Source: an uncultured Oscillospiraceae bacterium
Lineage (GTDB): Bacteria > Bacillota > Clostridia > Oscillospirales > Oscillospiraceae
Reading direction: 5' to 3'
Assembly: GCA_934655875.1 (NCBI GenBank)
Contig: CAKUHB010000003.1
Location: forward strand, 73,843-137,842
DNA: 64,000 bases
A model generated the notes under the pieces. It did no database searches, was not told where the DNA came from, and worked only from the letters and a program-made list of their open reading frames with translations. Below are positions 20,017-30,128 of this stretch, in pieces. The translations under genes were made by a program, and so were the position numbers. Position 1 is the stretch's first letter. Each line of letters begins with the position of its first letter.

Positions 20017-20601
20017 ATGAGTTTAGTTCCGTATGTTGTCGAGCAGACGAGCCGCGGTGAGCGGTCGTACGACATTTTCTCCCGCCTGCTCAATGACCGT
20101 ATCATTATCCTGTCTGAAGAAGTCAACAGCACCACAGCCAGCCTGATTGTTGCGCAGATGCTGTATCTTGAAGCGCAGGATCCCGACAAGGATATCCAGT
20201 TCTACATCAACTCCCCCGGCGGCAGCGTGACCGACGGCATGGCGATCTATGATACGATGCAGTTCATCAAGTGCGACGTGTCCACCATCTGCGTGGGCAT
20301 GGCCGCCTCGATGGGCGCGTTCCTGCTGTCCTCCGGCACGAAGGGCAAGCGGCTCGCGCTGCCCAACGCGGAGATCATGATCCACCAGCCCTCCGGCGGC
20401 ACGCAGGGCCAGGCGACCGACATGCAGATCCAGGTCGAGCGTATGCTGAAGATCAAGCAGCGCCTGAATGAGATCCTGGCCGCCAACACCGGAAAGCCGA
20501 TCGATATTATCAAGGTCGACACCGAGCGCGACAATTTCATGACCGCCGAGGAAGCGCAGGCCTACGGCCTTGTCGATAAGGTCATCTACAAAAGACAATA
20601 A
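20017..20601 (+). CDS. clpP: ATP-dependent Clp protease proteolytic subunit
   Basis: Tetradecameric serine peptidase fed by ClpX. At 194 aa it is the normal length. The catalytic triad is Ser98 (GMAASMGA), His123 (MIHQPSGG) and Asp172 (ERDNF). The N-terminal VPYVVEQTSRGERSYDI includes the axial loop and processing region. The ribosome site is AAAGGAG. It is followed after 27 bp by clpX. Confidence 0.97.
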   Translation: MSLVPYVVEQTSRGERSYDIFSRLLNDRIIILSEEVNSTTASLIVAQMLYLEAQDPDKDIQFYINSPGGSVTDGMAIYDTMQFIKCDVSTICVGMAASMGAFLLSSGTKGKRLALPNAEIMIHQPSGGTQGQATDMQIQVERMLKIKQRLNEILAANTGKPIDIIKVDTERDNFMTAEEAQAYGLVDKVIYKRQ

Positions 20602-20628
20602 TCCCAATCCCGAAAGGAGGAGTCCGCT

Positions 20629-21894
<1,266 letters not shown>

Positions 21895-21904
21895 CAAACA
21901 ACAC

Positions 21905-21945
21905 CAGGAAGGGAGCGCACGCTCCCTTCCTGCGTATTTTTATTC
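21905..21945 (+). terminator. Intrinsic terminator between clpX and lon
   Basis: A perfect 12-bp stem, CAGGAAGGGAGC (21905-21916) with 21921-21932, is followed by CGTATTTTTATTC. lon and engB probably need read-through or an unseen internal promoter. Confidence 0.8.
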
Positions 21946-21967
21946 TCCACGAAAGGAGACAAGCCTT

Positions 21968-24385
21968 ATGAGTGACTATAAACCCCTGACCTGCCTGCCG
22001 GTGCTCGCGCTGCGCGGGCTGGTCGTGTTCCCGGGCTGCGTGACGCACTTTGACGTCGGCCGGAGCAAATCCGCCCGCGCCGTGGAGGAAGCCATGCGCG
22101 CCGACCAGATGATCTTCCTCGTCGCCCAGCGCGACGTGCAGTGCGACAAGCCGAAAAAAGCCGACCTCTATTCCATCGGCACCGTCGCCTATGTCCGTCA
22201 GGTGCTGCGCCTGCCGGGCGACAACATGCGCATTCTCGTCGAGGGCAAATACCGCGCGCAGCTGACCGACCTCATCCATTCCGAGCCGTATTTCTTCGCC
22301 CGCGCGATGGAGCTGGACGAGCCGGGCTACAACGCGGCGCTGCCGCGCACGCAGGCACTGGTGCGGCAGGCGCACCAGCTGTTTGAGCAGTTCATCGATC
22401 TTGCCGTCAAATCCGGGCAGGAAAATCTGCTGCAAGGCTCCGCGTCGGACGACGCGGGCGAGCTTGCCGATTTCATCGCCCAGAACGCGACGTTCGGCTA
22501 TGAACAGAAGCAGAAGATCCTCGAAACGCTCCCGCCGGTGCAGCGTTTGTCCCTGTGCGTGCACGCCATGGCCAAGGAGCTGGAGATTCTGCGTCTGGAG
22601 AGCGAGATCAACGATCAGGTGCAGCAGAACGTCAACCAGAACCAGCGCGACTATTACCTGCGCGAGCAGATGCACGTGATCCGCGAGGAGCTGGGCGAGG
22701 ACGACGACTCCGACGCCGACAGCTACCGCGAGAAAATTCTGGCGCTGAAGCTGCCCGAGGATACCGAGGAAAAGCTCCTGCGCGAGGTCTCGCGCTTCGC
22801 GCGCCAGCAGCCCGGCTCCGCCGAAGCGGCCGTTCTGCGCAACTATCTCGACACCATTCTTGAGCTACCGTGGAACAAAGAGACCAAAGAGCGTCTGGAC
22901 GTCCGCGCTGCCGCGAAGATCCTCGACGAGGATCATTTCGGCCTTGAGACCGTCAAAAAGCGCATTCTCGAGACGCTGGCCGTGCGCCAGCTGGCGCCGG
23001 AGCTTCCGGGGCAGATCCTGTGTCTGGTCGGCCCTCCGGGCGTCGGCAAGACCTCGGTCGCGATCTCGATCGCGCGCGCGCTTAACCGCAAGCTCGCGCG
23101 GCTTTCGCTCGGCGGCGTGCGCGATGAAGCGGAGATCCGCGGCCACCGCAAGACCTATATCGGCGCTATGCCCGGCCGCATCATGACGGCGCTCATGCAG
23201 GCCAAGAGCAAGAATGCCCTCCTGCTGCTCGACGAGATCGACAAGCTCGGCAGCGACTATAAGGGCGACCCCTCGTCGGCCCTGCTGGAGGTGCTGGATT
23301 CCGCACAAAATTCCAGCTTCCGCGACCACTATATCGAGGTGCCGTTCGACCTCTCCCACTGCATGTTCATCACGACGGCCAACACGACGGACACCATCCC
23401 GCGGGCGCTGCTCGACCGGATGGAGGTCATCGAGCTTGGCTCGTATACCGACGAGGAGAAGCTCCAGATCGCCAAGCGCCACCTGCTGCCCAAGCAGCTG
23501 GCCAAGCACGGCCTGAAGCGCACGCAGGTGCGCGTCTCCGACGATGCGATCCGCGAGATCATCTCCGGCTACACGCGCGAATCCGGCGTCCGGAATCTCG
23601 AACGCCAGATGGCAGCCCTCTGCCGCAAGTGCGCGATGCGCTTCGTCTCGCCGGAGCCGCCCAAGCGGATCACCGTCACCGGCGGCAATCTTGAGGACTT
23701 CCTCGGCGTGCGCAAATACCTGCCGGAAGCCGCGGTCACGGCCGATCAGGTCGGTCTTGTGACCGGCCTTGCATGGACGGCTGTCGGCGGCACGACGCTC
23801 GAGGTCGAGGTCAACGTCGTCGACGGCACCGGCAAGCTGGAGCTGACCGGTAATCTCGGCGACGTGATGAAGGAATCCGCCTTCGCGGCCATGAGCTATA
23901 TCCGCTCGCGCACGAAGGAGCTGGGGCTGGCCCCGGACTTCTACAAGACGAAGGATATCCACGTCCACTTCCCGGAGGGCGCCGTCCCCAAGGACGGGCC
24001 GTCCGCCGGCATCACGATCTGCACGGCGATCGTCTCGGCCCTGACCGGCCGCGCGGTGCGCCGCGACGTGGCAATGACGGGCGAAATCTCCATCCGCGGC
24101 CGCGTGCTGCCGATCGGCGGACTGAAGGAAAAGACGATGGCCGCACTGCGCCACGGCATGCACACGGTCATCATCCCGGCAGAAAACGAAAAGGATCTGG
24201 AAGAGATCGACCAGACCGTGCGGCAGGCGCTGCAATTCATCACGGTCTCCAGCACGGATCGCGTGCTTGAAGCGGCGCTCGTCCCGGCGACGGCGGTCGA
24301 CGCAGAGCCTGCGGCTGCGGCCGGCACGGACGTTTTGTCCATGCCCGCGCCGAAGACCCGCCGCAAGCCCGGCATCCGCCAGTGA
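21968..24385 (+). CDS. lon: ATP-dependent protease La (LonA)
   Basis: Soluble AAA+ serine protease for damaged and regulatory proteins. The 805-aa protein has the N-terminal Lon substrate domain (about 8-205), coiled region, AAA+ module with GPPGVGKTS and LLLDEIDKLG, and the protease domain. The catalytic dyad is Ser679 (DGPSAGIT) and Lys722 (GGLKEKTMAA), the same numbers as in E. coli Lon. The C-terminal 35 residues are an Ala/Pro-rich extension. GAAAGGAGA precedes the ATG. Confidence 0.97.
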   Translation: MSDYKPLTCLPVLALRGLVVFPGCVTHFDVGRSKSARAVEEAMRADQMIFLVAQRDVQCDKPKKADLYSIGTVAYVRQVLRLPGDNMRILVEGKYRAQLTDLIHSEPYFFARAMELDEPGYNAALPRTQALVRQAHQLFEQFIDLAVKSGQENLLQGSASDDAGELADFIAQNATFGYEQKQKILETLPPVQRLSLCVHAMAKELEILRLESEINDQVQQNVNQNQRDYYLREQMHVIREELGEDDDSDADSYREKILALKLPEDTEEKLLREVSRFARQQPGSAEAAVLRNYLDTILELPWNKETKERLDVRAAAKILDEDHFGLETVKKRILETLAVRQLAPELPGQILCLVGPPGVGKTSVAISIARALNRKLARLSLGGVRDEAEIRGHRKTYIGAMPGRIMTALMQAKSKNALLLLDEIDKLGSDYKGDPSSALLEVLDSAQNSSFRDHYIEVPFDLSHCMFITTANTTDTIPRALLDRMEVIELGSYTDEEKLQIAKRHLLPKQLAKHGLKRTQVRVSDDAIREIISGYTRESGVRNLERQMAALCRKCAMRFVSPEPPKRITVTGGNLEDFLGVRKYLPEAAVTADQVGLVTGLAWTAVGGTTLEVEVNVVDGTGKLELTGNLGDVMKESAFAAMSYIRSRTKELGLAPDFYKTKDIHVHFPEGAVPKDGPSAGITICTAIVSALTGRAVRRDVAMTGEISIRGRVLPIGGLKEKTMAALRHGMHTVIIPAENEKDLEEIDQTVRQALQFITVSSTDRVLEAALVPATAVDAEPAAAAGTDVLSMPAPKTRRKPGIRQ

Positions 24386-24394
24386 GGGCCTGCC

Positions 24395-24982
24395 ATGAAT
24401 CTGCACAACGCGGAATTTGTCCGCTCCGTGACCGCCGTGGCCGACTGCCCGAAGGATCACCTGCCGCAGATCGCCTTTGCAGGCAAGTCCAACGTCGGCA
24501 AATCCTCGGTCATCAATAAGCTTCTGCTCCGCAAAAATTTTGCCCGTGTCGGCGAAGCGCCCGGCAAGACCACGCATATCAACTTTTTCCGCATCGACGA
24601 CGCCATGTATCTCGTCGACCTGCCGGGCTATGGCTATGCCAAGGTGCCGCAGAAGGAAAAAGAGCGCTGGGGAAGGCTGATGGAAGCGTATTTTGCCGCG
24701 CCGGACACGCTGACCTTCGGCGTGATGCTCGTCGACGCGCGCCACGCGCCGACGGCCAACGACGTCGTCATGGCCAATTACTTTTTGCAGTCCGGCAGGC
24801 CCTTTGTCGTGGTGGCCAACAAGCTGGACAAGCTCAAAAAGAGCGAAATTGAGCCGAATCTTTCCTGCATCCGCCAGACGCTCTCGCTCCCGGATACCGT
24901 CGCCCTGATCCCGTTCTCCGCGGAAAAGGGCACCGGCCGCGAAGAGCTTCTGTACGTCATCCTACAGGCCGCAGGCGCATAA
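24395..24982 (+). CDS. engB: Ribosome biogenesis GTP-binding protein EngB (YsxC)
   Basis: Essential-type GTPase for 50S assembly, 195 aa. G1 is AFAGKSNVGKSS, G3 DLPGYGYAKV and G4 ANKLDK, with GKTTHINFF as the switch region. It lies 9 bp behind lon, the classic neighbourhood in Firmicutes. The ribosome site before the ATG is poor, so translation may be coupled to lon. Confidence 0.95.
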   Translation: MNLHNAEFVRSVTAVADCPKDHLPQIAFAGKSNVGKSSVINKLLLRKNFARVGEAPGKTTHINFFRIDDAMYLVDLPGYGYAKVPQKEKERWGRLMEAYFAAPDTLTFGVMLVDARHAPTANDVVMANYFLQSGRPFVVVANKLDKLKKSEIEPNLSCIRQTLSLPDTVALIPFSAEKGTGREELLYVILQAAGA

Positions 24983-25040
24983 AATCCGGGGCTGTCTCTT
25001 CGTGGGACAGCCCCCATTGCGTTTGTCGGGAACATCTGGA

Positions 25041-25080
25041 GCAGGCGCTTCTTTTGCGGAGCGCCTGCATTTGTTTTTCT
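25041..25080 (+). terminator. Intrinsic terminator after engB
   Basis: GCAGGCGCT (25041-25049) pairs with 25060-25068, followed by ATTTGTTTTTCTT. A first hairpin without a T-run (24988-24996 with 25006-25014) lies just upstream. Confidence 0.8.
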
Positions 25081-25108
25081 TGCAAAGCGACTTCGCCCGT
25101 GATACCAT
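25080..25108 (+). promoter_or_regulatory. Probable promoter of nrdG
   Basis: TTGCAA (25080-25085), a 17-bp spacer and TACCAT (25103-25108), 22 bp before the start codon. Confidence 0.5.
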
Positions 25109-25129
25109 AAAGAAAAAGGGGGCTCCGCC

Positions 25130-25657
25130 ATGAATTACGCGACGATCAAATCCTGCGACATTGCCAACGGCCCCGGTGTGCGCGTGAGTCTGTTCGTCTC
25201 CGGCTGCCGGCACCACTGCAAGGACTGCTTCAACCCAGAAACGTGGGATTTTGCCTATGGCAAGCCGTTTGACGACGCGGTCATGGAGCAGATCCTCGCC
25301 CTGCTGGCGCCCGGCTATATCCGCGGCATCACATATCTCGGCGGCGAGCCGTTCGAGCCGGAGAATCAGCCGGCCCTGCTGGAGCTTTCCCGCAGGATCA
25401 AGGCGAAATATCCCGAAAAATCCATCTGGTCCTTCACCGGATATCTGTTTGACCGGGATATTCTGGCAAAAAAGCTCGGCCCGTGGGAGATCACGCAGGA
25501 GCTTTTGTCGTATCTCGACGTGCTGGTCGACGGGCCGTTCATCGCCGCGCAGAAGAACCTGAGTCTGCGCTTCCGCGGCTCGTCCAACCAGCGGCTCATC
25601 GACGTCCCCGCAAGTCTCAAATCAGGCCAGATCGTCCTCTGGGACGAACGGCAATAG
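25130..25657 (+). CDS. nrdG: Anaerobic ribonucleotide reductase activating protein
   Basis: Radical-SAM enzyme that installs the glycyl radical on NrdD, enabling oxygen-free dNTP synthesis. The 175-aa protein has the CxxxCxxC cluster motif as CRHHCKDC, then TYLGGEPF and IWSFTGY, typical of NrdG. The reductase NrdD itself is not in the window. dut follows 9 bp downstream, so the pair contributes to dNTP pool control. Confidence 0.93.
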   Translation: MNYATIKSCDIANGPGVRVSLFVSGCRHHCKDCFNPETWDFAYGKPFDDAVMEQILALLAPGYIRGITYLGGEPFEPENQPALLELSRRIKAKYPEKSIWSFTGYLFDRDILAKKLGPWEITQELLSYLDVLVDGPFIAAQKNLSLRFRGSSNQRLIDVPASLKSGQIVLWDERQ

Positions 25658-25666
25658 GAGGAAGCC

Positions 25667-26098
25667 ATGCCCACCATCAAGATCCATTATTTTTCTGACG
25701 ATCTGCCCCGCCTGCAAAAGACCGGCAAGGGCGACTGGATCGATCTTTACTGCGCGCAGACCATGCAGCTGCACGCGGGCGAATTTACCCTTGTTCCGCT
25801 TGGCGTGTCCATGCAGCTGCCGGAGGGATATGAGGCGCGGACCGCTCCCCGCTCGTCCACGTTCAAGCGCTGGGGCATCCTACAGGCCAACTCCGTCGGT
25901 GTAATCGACAACAGCTACTGCGGAACGAACGACGAATGGAAGCTCCCGGTCTATGCCACGCGCGACACCGTCCTTGAAAAGGGCGACCGCATCTGCCAAT
26001 TCCGCATCTACGAGGTTCAGCCGCCCATCACGTTTGAGGAATGTGAAACGCTCAGCGAAACGGACCGCGGCGGCTTCGGCTCCACCGGCGTCAAATAA
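25667..26098 (+). CDS. dut: dUTP diphosphatase
   Basis: Hydrolyses dUTP to dUMP and PPi, preventing uracil in DNA and supplying dTMP synthesis. The 143-aa trimeric-type dUTPase shows RSSTFKRWGI (motif II), GVIDNSYCGTNDEW (motif III with catalytic Asp), KGDRICQFRI (motif IV) and RGGFGSTG (motif V). The ribosome site TAGGAGGA precedes the ATG and the gene is tightly linked to nrdG. Confidence 0.93.
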   Translation: MPTIKIHYFSDDLPRLQKTGKGDWIDLYCAQTMQLHAGEFTLVPLGVSMQLPEGYEARTAPRSSTFKRWGILQANSVGVIDNSYCGTNDEWKLPVYATRDTVLEKGDRICQFRIYEVQPPITFEECETLSETDRGGFGSTGVK

Positions 26099-26174
26099 AA
26101 AACCAACGCGGCCCGACCGCCGCGCAGCGTGGGATCGGCAGGATCCCGGACTCTATGCAGAAAGGAAGAATTTC

Positions 26175-27548
26175 ATGAAAACGTTACTCAAAGGCGGCAC
26201 CATCGTCTCCGCCGCCGGTTCCCGGGTCGCAGATCTTCTGATCGACGGGGAAACCATCGTCCAGATCGGCGAGCATCTTCCCGCGGACGGCGCCGCCGTC
26301 GTGGACGTCAGCGGCAAGCTGCTCTTCCCGGGCTTTATCGACGCCCACACGCATTTTGATCTCGATGTCTGCAACACCACCACGGCCGACGATTTTGCAT
26401 CCGGCACGCGCAGCGCCGTCTGCGGCGGCACGACCATGGTCATCGACTTCGCCTGCCCCAACAAGGGCGAGACGCTCGGCTATGGTCTTAACCTCTGGCA
26501 CAAAAAGGCCGATGGCCGTTCGAGCTGCGATTACAGCTTCCACATGACCATCGACGACTGGAACGAGGGCATCAAGGCGGAGATCCCCGCCATGTTTGCA
26601 GCCGGTATCCCGTCGTTCAAGATGTATATGACCTATCCCGCCATGATGATCGGCGATCAGGACATGTTCTATGCCTTGCAGGAGCTCCGGAAATACGGCG
26701 GCATCGCGGGCGTCCACTGCGAAAACGCAGGCGTCATCGACGCGCTGATCGCCGAGCATAAGGCTGCCGGCAAAACTGCGCCGTCGTCGCACCCGCAGTG
26801 CCGCCCGAACCCGCTGGAAGCGGAAGCGGTCGCACATCTGCTGCGCATCACGCAGGTCGCGGACACGCCCATTGTCATCGTCCATCTGAGCACAAAGGAA
26901 GCGCTGGCCGAGGTCATGCAGGCGCGTGCACGCGGCCAGAAGGTCTATGTTGAGACCTGCCCGCATTACCTGCTGCTGGATGACAGCGTCTATTACCAGG
27001 AGGAGTATTCCGCTTCCGCCCGCTATATCTGCGCGCCCCCGATGCGCAAAAAGGAGGATCAGGAGGTTCTTTGGAAGGCGCTGGCCAACGGCACCATTCA
27101 GACCATCTCGACCGACCATTGCAGCTTCACGTTACAGCAAAAGGACGCCGGCAAGGGCGATTTCACCAAGATCCCCGGCGGTCTGCCCGGCGTGGAGACG
27201 CGCGGCGTACTGCTCTACACCGCAGGCGTTGCCGCGGGCCGCATCACAAAGGAGCAGATGTGCGCGCTTCTGTCGGAGAATCCCGCCCGCCTGTACGGCG
27301 CATACCCGCGCAAGGGCGTTCTGGCCGTCGGCAGCGACGCGGATATCGTCGTCTATGATCCCGAAGCTGATACTGTCATCACAGCCGAAAGCCAGCATTC
27401 CGCTGCCGGCTACACGCCCTATGAGGGCTTCCGGACGCGCGGCTCGATCGCGCAGGTCTATCTGCGCGGCCAGCTGGCCGCCGAAAACGGCACACCGAAG
27501 CTCGGCCCCGCCGGCATCTATATCCCCCGCAAGCCGGGAACACTGTAA
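26175..27548 (+). CDS. hydA: Dihydropyrimidinase / D-hydantoinase
   Basis: Cyclic amidohydrolase opening dihydropyrimidine or hydantoin rings. The 457-aa protein has the metal-binding DAHTHFD, the carboxylated lysine in SFKMYMTYP, GVHCENAGV, IVHLSTKEAL and STDHCSF. The start at 26175 is chosen because AAAGGAAG lies 6 bases upstream; the frame is open much further upstream but runs through dut. It may form a transcription unit with nrdG-dut (76-bp gap). Dihydropyrimidine dehydrogenase and ureidopropionase are not adjacent, so the substrate is unsettled. Confidence 0.85.
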   Translation: MKTLLKGGTIVSAAGSRVADLLIDGETIVQIGEHLPADGAAVVDVSGKLLFPGFIDAHTHFDLDVCNTTTADDFASGTRSAVCGGTTMVIDFACPNKGETLGYGLNLWHKKADGRSSCDYSFHMTIDDWNEGIKAEIPAMFAAGIPSFKMYMTYPAMMIGDQDMFYALQELRKYGGIAGVHCENAGVIDALIAEHKAAGKTAPSSHPQCRPNPLEAEAVAHLLRITQVADTPIVIVHLSTKEALAEVMQARARGQKVYVETCPHYLLLDDSVYYQEEYSASARYICAPPMRKKEDQEVLWKALANGTIQTISTDHCSFTLQQKDAGKGDFTKIPGGLPGVETRGVLLYTAGVAAGRITKEQMCALLSENPARLYGAYPRKGVLAVGSDADIVVYDPEADTVITAESQHSAAGYTPYEGFRTRGSIAQVYLRGQLAAENGTPKLGPAGIYIPRKPGTL

Positions 27549-27554
27549 GACGAA

Positions 27555-27595
27555 AAGCGGCCCTGTTCCGATCGGAACAGGGCCGCTTCTGTTTA
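27555..27595. terminator. Bidirectional intrinsic terminator, hydA / HPr-like gene
   Basis: A perfect 15-bp stem, AAGCGGCCCTGTTCC (27555-27569) with 27574-27588, around GATC. It lies between convergent genes. Confidence 0.85.
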
Positions 27596-27608
27596 TCTGC
27601 GGGTTCAA

Positions 27609-27860
27609 TTACGCTTCGCCGTTTTCCTTGTCCAGCTCCGTCAAAAAGCCGATCAGACGGGCTTCGTCCTCGTGCTTGTCGGCGAACAGCTCAAGATTGT
27701 CGCCCTGCTCGCCCAGGAGCTGGCCCAGCGCGATGTACTCGCTCAGTGCGCTCTTGAGGTTAAAAACGTCGCCTTCCTGGCTCTTGAGGTATACATTGCC
27801 TTCACATTCGTGGATGACCTTGCGGAATTGTTCGACCTCTTTGATGTTTCTCAGTTTCAT
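27609..27860 (-). CDS. Small HPr-like domain protein
   Basis: 83-aa cytosolic protein. The segment NVYLKSQEGDVFNLKSALS and the C-terminal EDEARLIGFL align by eye with the second half of the HPr fold (the NAKSILG-type helix and the final helix). The active-site GLHARPA region with His15 is missing, so it should not be a PTS phosphocarrier. Degenerate HPr-like proteins of unknown function occur in Clostridia. I chose the second ATG (27860) because GGAGG then lies 8 bases upstream; the first ATG (27866) is too close to it. Confidence 0.6.
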   Translation of the reverse strand: MKLRNIKEVEQFRKVIHECEGNVYLKSQEGDVFNLKSALSEYIALGQLLGEQGDNLELFADKHEDEARLIGFLTELDKENGEA

Positions 27861-27912
27861 GTTCATTGCCTCCCATGCAATTTTTCAGTTCTTTGATCTC
27901 GTTTACGGTTGC

Positions 27913-27941
27913 AGTATACGCTGTAGGGGTCAAAAAATCAA
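27913..27941 (-). promoter_or_regulatory. Sigma-A-type promoter of the HPr-like gene
   Basis: Reverse strand reads TTGATT (27936-27941), a 17-bp spacer and TATACT (27913-27918). Confidence 0.7.
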
Positions 27942-27986
27942 GTGCACGATTGAACAAAATAAACAAATTGGCTGCTCTGTTTTTGG

Positions 27987-28511
27987 TCAAGATACCGTAT
28001 ACAGCGGATATTCCTGGAATCTCGTAAGCGCAGCGCGGCGGCTGGCCGTGCCCGGCGCGAGAAAATGCGCCGACGCCGTGGACATGGTCGCGTGGCCGTC
28101 CTCCCGGCTCTCCCAGAGAACGATCAGGATAGAGCCAAAGTCCTTGTCCGCAAAGATGGCATAGATGGGCGACGTGTCCTGCTCATGAAGGCCGTACCAG
28201 CGGCCATCCTCCCGCGTCAGCTCCAGCGGATACGGCTGCTCCATGCCGTCGACACCGGAGATGGTCAGCGTGCCGATAAACATATTCTTATGGATCATGC
28301 TTTTGGTCAGTGTACCAGTGAGCGTCACGGCGTGCTCCACGGCGAAGCTCTCATCGTCCAGCGCGTATTCCGTGACGGTCTGCTCCACAGAGATCGGCGT
28401 CTGCGTCGGCACGAGGATCAGCACGACGATATTGAGGATCAGTATTGCGATCGCAAAGCCGAACACCACGCCCCGGTTTCTGGCGAACCAGCTGTTATTC
28501 TCCTGTCCCAT
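27987..28511 (-). CDS. Uncharacterised single-pass membrane protein
   Basis: 174 aa. A short Asn-rich cytoplasmic head is followed by one transmembrane helix (about 15-34) and then an extracytoplasmic beta-rich domain of about 135 residues with no cysteine pair or lipobox. I do not recognise a family. The C-terminal domain contains repeated T-L-T-G/T-L-T-I strands (VTLTGTLTKS, then GTLTISGV), suggesting a small beta-sandwich. The reverse-strand ribosome site GGGAGG lies 7 bases before the ATG. The gene stands alone between two intergenic regions. Confidence 0.6.
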   Translation of the reverse strand: MGQENNSWFARNRGVVFGFAIAILILNIVVLILVPTQTPISVEQTVTEYALDDESFAVEHAVTLTGTLTKSMIHKNMFIGTLTISGVDGMEQPYPLELTREDGRWYGLHEQDTSPIYAIFADKDFGSILIVLWESREDGHATMSTASAHFLAPGTASRRAALTRFQEYPLYTVS

Positions 28512-28557
28512 GGATGTCCTCCCGCTTATTCTTCATAGATTCTTCAGGATTGGCGGC

Positions 28558-28585
28558 TTGAAATAGTTACAATTCAGTGTATAAT
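28558..28585 (+). promoter_or_regulatory. Strong promoter facing a gene-free stretch
   Basis: TTGAAA (28558-28563), a 16-bp spacer and a perfect TATAAT (28580-28585). It points right into 28590-28755, which holds no long plus-strand gene. Confidence 0.65.
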
Positions 28586-28591
28586 AGATAC

Positions 28592-28720
28592 AAATTGATA
28601 AACAGTGCCGTTTGTCATGAAAGGAGCTGATGCGATGCAGTAGGCACATGCTTTTTACACAACCAACCAAAAACCAGTCAGGGCGCGCCGCGGGCAGATC
28701 CGCGGCGCGCCCTGTGTGTT
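28592..28720 (+). ncRNA. Candidate short transcript (sRNA or micro-ORF mRNA)
   Basis: A consensus-like promoter ends at 28585 and a perfect 13-bp terminator stem stands at 28681-28712, so a transcript of about 130 nt is expected. It carries AAAGGAG followed by ATG-CAG-TAG (28635-28643). An 8-codon reading frame ends at the same TAG (ATG at 28617). Either this is a structured RNA or a leaderless remnant of a gene. The stretch 28512-28755 holds nothing else that I can see. Confidence 0.4.
28681..28720. terminator. Bidirectional intrinsic terminator
   Basis: GGGCGCGCCGCGG (28681-28693) pairs perfectly with 28700-28712. On the plus strand TGTGTGTTATTAT follows. On the minus strand TGACTGGTTTTTGG follows and would end the lipoprotein gene transcript. 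Confidence 0.8.
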
Positions 28721-28755
28721 ATTATACCGGAAACCCGGTCTCTGCGCAAGTCCTG

Positions 28756-30042
28756 TTATCCGGCGTAGGGCACCAGCTCAAAATAATTGAGCTCCGGCTC
28801 GCCGTCAATATACCACTGCCAATCGCCTTCCGGCTTTTCAATGTAGACGCGGCCAGCCGTGCCGTCCTCGGTGACGACATCGACGAAGCTCTTGCCGTCG
28901 GTGCCCGTGACCTGCAGGACGGTGCCCTGCGGGAACGTGGTCTGTGTGCCGTCGTCCAGCGTGACCGGCAGCTCCACGACAACGGACAGCTTGGAATAGC
29001 TGGTGTTGGCCGGGACGATCTGCCATGCATCGCCAAGCGGGCGCAGCTCGCCGTCGCGCAGGACATAGGCGCGGACCGCCTGATAGGAGCCGAGCACATC
29101 CTGCGTGCTTTCCAGCTGCAAGCTGCCGTCGGAGATATCCAGAATTTCCGCCTCCAGATACTGTTCTCCGTCAATGGGGATCAGCTCCGGCGCGCCGGAT
29201 TTGAACGACCAGACATTCAGCACATAATCGTCGCTGGCCATATCACCGCAGAAATAGATCTCAGGATAGCTGTCGGTGTCCAGATCGGCCAGCCAGACGT
29301 GGGCATTGAAACTGGGCGGATAGCTGCTCTGCTCAACCACGCCGGTGTCAAAGATCTCGTCGCCCTTCTGCACGCGCAGGATGAACGACTGCTGGTCGTA
29401 CTGATCCCAGATACGCAGCATCTGGATCTCTTCCGGCGTGCCGCAGCCGTCCAGATCGGCTTCGCCGCGGCTGACGATCTCCGTGCGGACCGCCTGGAAG
29501 CCATAGAGCGTCAGGCCGTCATACGGGATCTCCGCCGGAGCGGCGTCCTGAATGGGCAGCTCGACTGTGGTGAACGGCTCATAGACCGGCTCCTCCGGCT
29601 GCGGTTCGTCCGGCTGCTCCGGCGTCGGATCCGGCTGCACCTGGGTCACGTCCTCATCCGGCACGACGCGGATGGCTACGGCGATCACCTCTGCCGGGTT
29701 GCCCGGCGTGGGATCGCCAAGATACGTGATATCCACGCACAGCTCCGGCGACAGCTCGGAGACGGCGATCGGCCAGCCGTCTGCACCGGTCGGCACCAGC
29801 CCATCGGCCAGCTGCACGGCGACGGCGGTCGCCGAAGCGTCGGCAAAGCTGCCCGGCTCCGGCGTGACCAGCAGCATATCGCTGCCGGCAGAAAGAATAT
29901 CCGCGGTAAACGTTGCAACGCGAACCGGCTCTGCGGCGGCCGGCTGCGGCTCATCCTGTTCCTGCGCGGGCGCAGGATCGGCGGCACAGCCGCACAGCAG
30001 CACCAGAACCAGCGCTGCCAGAATGACAGAAAGCTTTTTCAT
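28756..30042 (-). CDS. Secreted lipoprotein with VCBS/FG-GAP-like region, function unknown
   Basis: 428 aa. A lipoprotein signal peptide ends in the lipobox LCGC with lipidated Cys19. After a Gln/Pro/Glu-rich linker come a beta domain (about 40-130), a second proline-rich linker (about 133-155: PEQPDEPQPEEP), and a domain where calcium-loop-like stretches (GEADLDGCGTPE, LADLDTDSYPE) resemble FG-GAP/VCBS repeats. A C-terminal SH3-like segment spans about 330-425. It is probably anchored outside the membrane. GAGGAGG precedes the ATG. No partner gene is evident. Confidence 0.7.
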   Translation of the reverse strand: MKKLSVILAALVLVLLCGCAADPAPAQEQDEPQPAAAEPVRVATFTADILSAGSDMLLVTPEPGSFADASATAVAVQLADGLVPTGADGWPIAVSELSPELCVDITYLGDPTPGNPAEVIAVAIRVVPDEDVTQVQPDPTPEQPDEPQPEEPVYEPFTTVELPIQDAAPAEIPYDGLTLYGFQAVRTEIVSRGEADLDGCGTPEEIQMLRIWDQYDQQSFILRVQKGDEIFDTGVVEQSSYPPSFNAHVWLADLDTDSYPEIYFCGDMASDDYVLNVWSFKSGAPELIPIDGEQYLEAEILDISDGSLQLESTQDVLGSYQAVRAYVLRDGELRPLGDAWQIVPANTSYSKLSVVVELPVTLDDGTQTTFPQGTVLQVTGTDGKSFVDVVTEDGTAGRVYIEKPEGDWQWYIDGEPELNYFELVPYAG

Positions 30043-30128
30043 ATATCCTCCTCATGGCTCCGCCGCTTGCCCATGGATGGGGCCGCGGAGCGAAGAACTC
30101 TCTCGTTTGCTGCTTTCCCAGCGTCACC

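Noticed and set aside
25953..26174. 74-codon N-terminal extension of the dihydropyrimidinase
   Set aside because: It runs out of frame through the end of dut; a proper ribosome site and family start lie at 26175.
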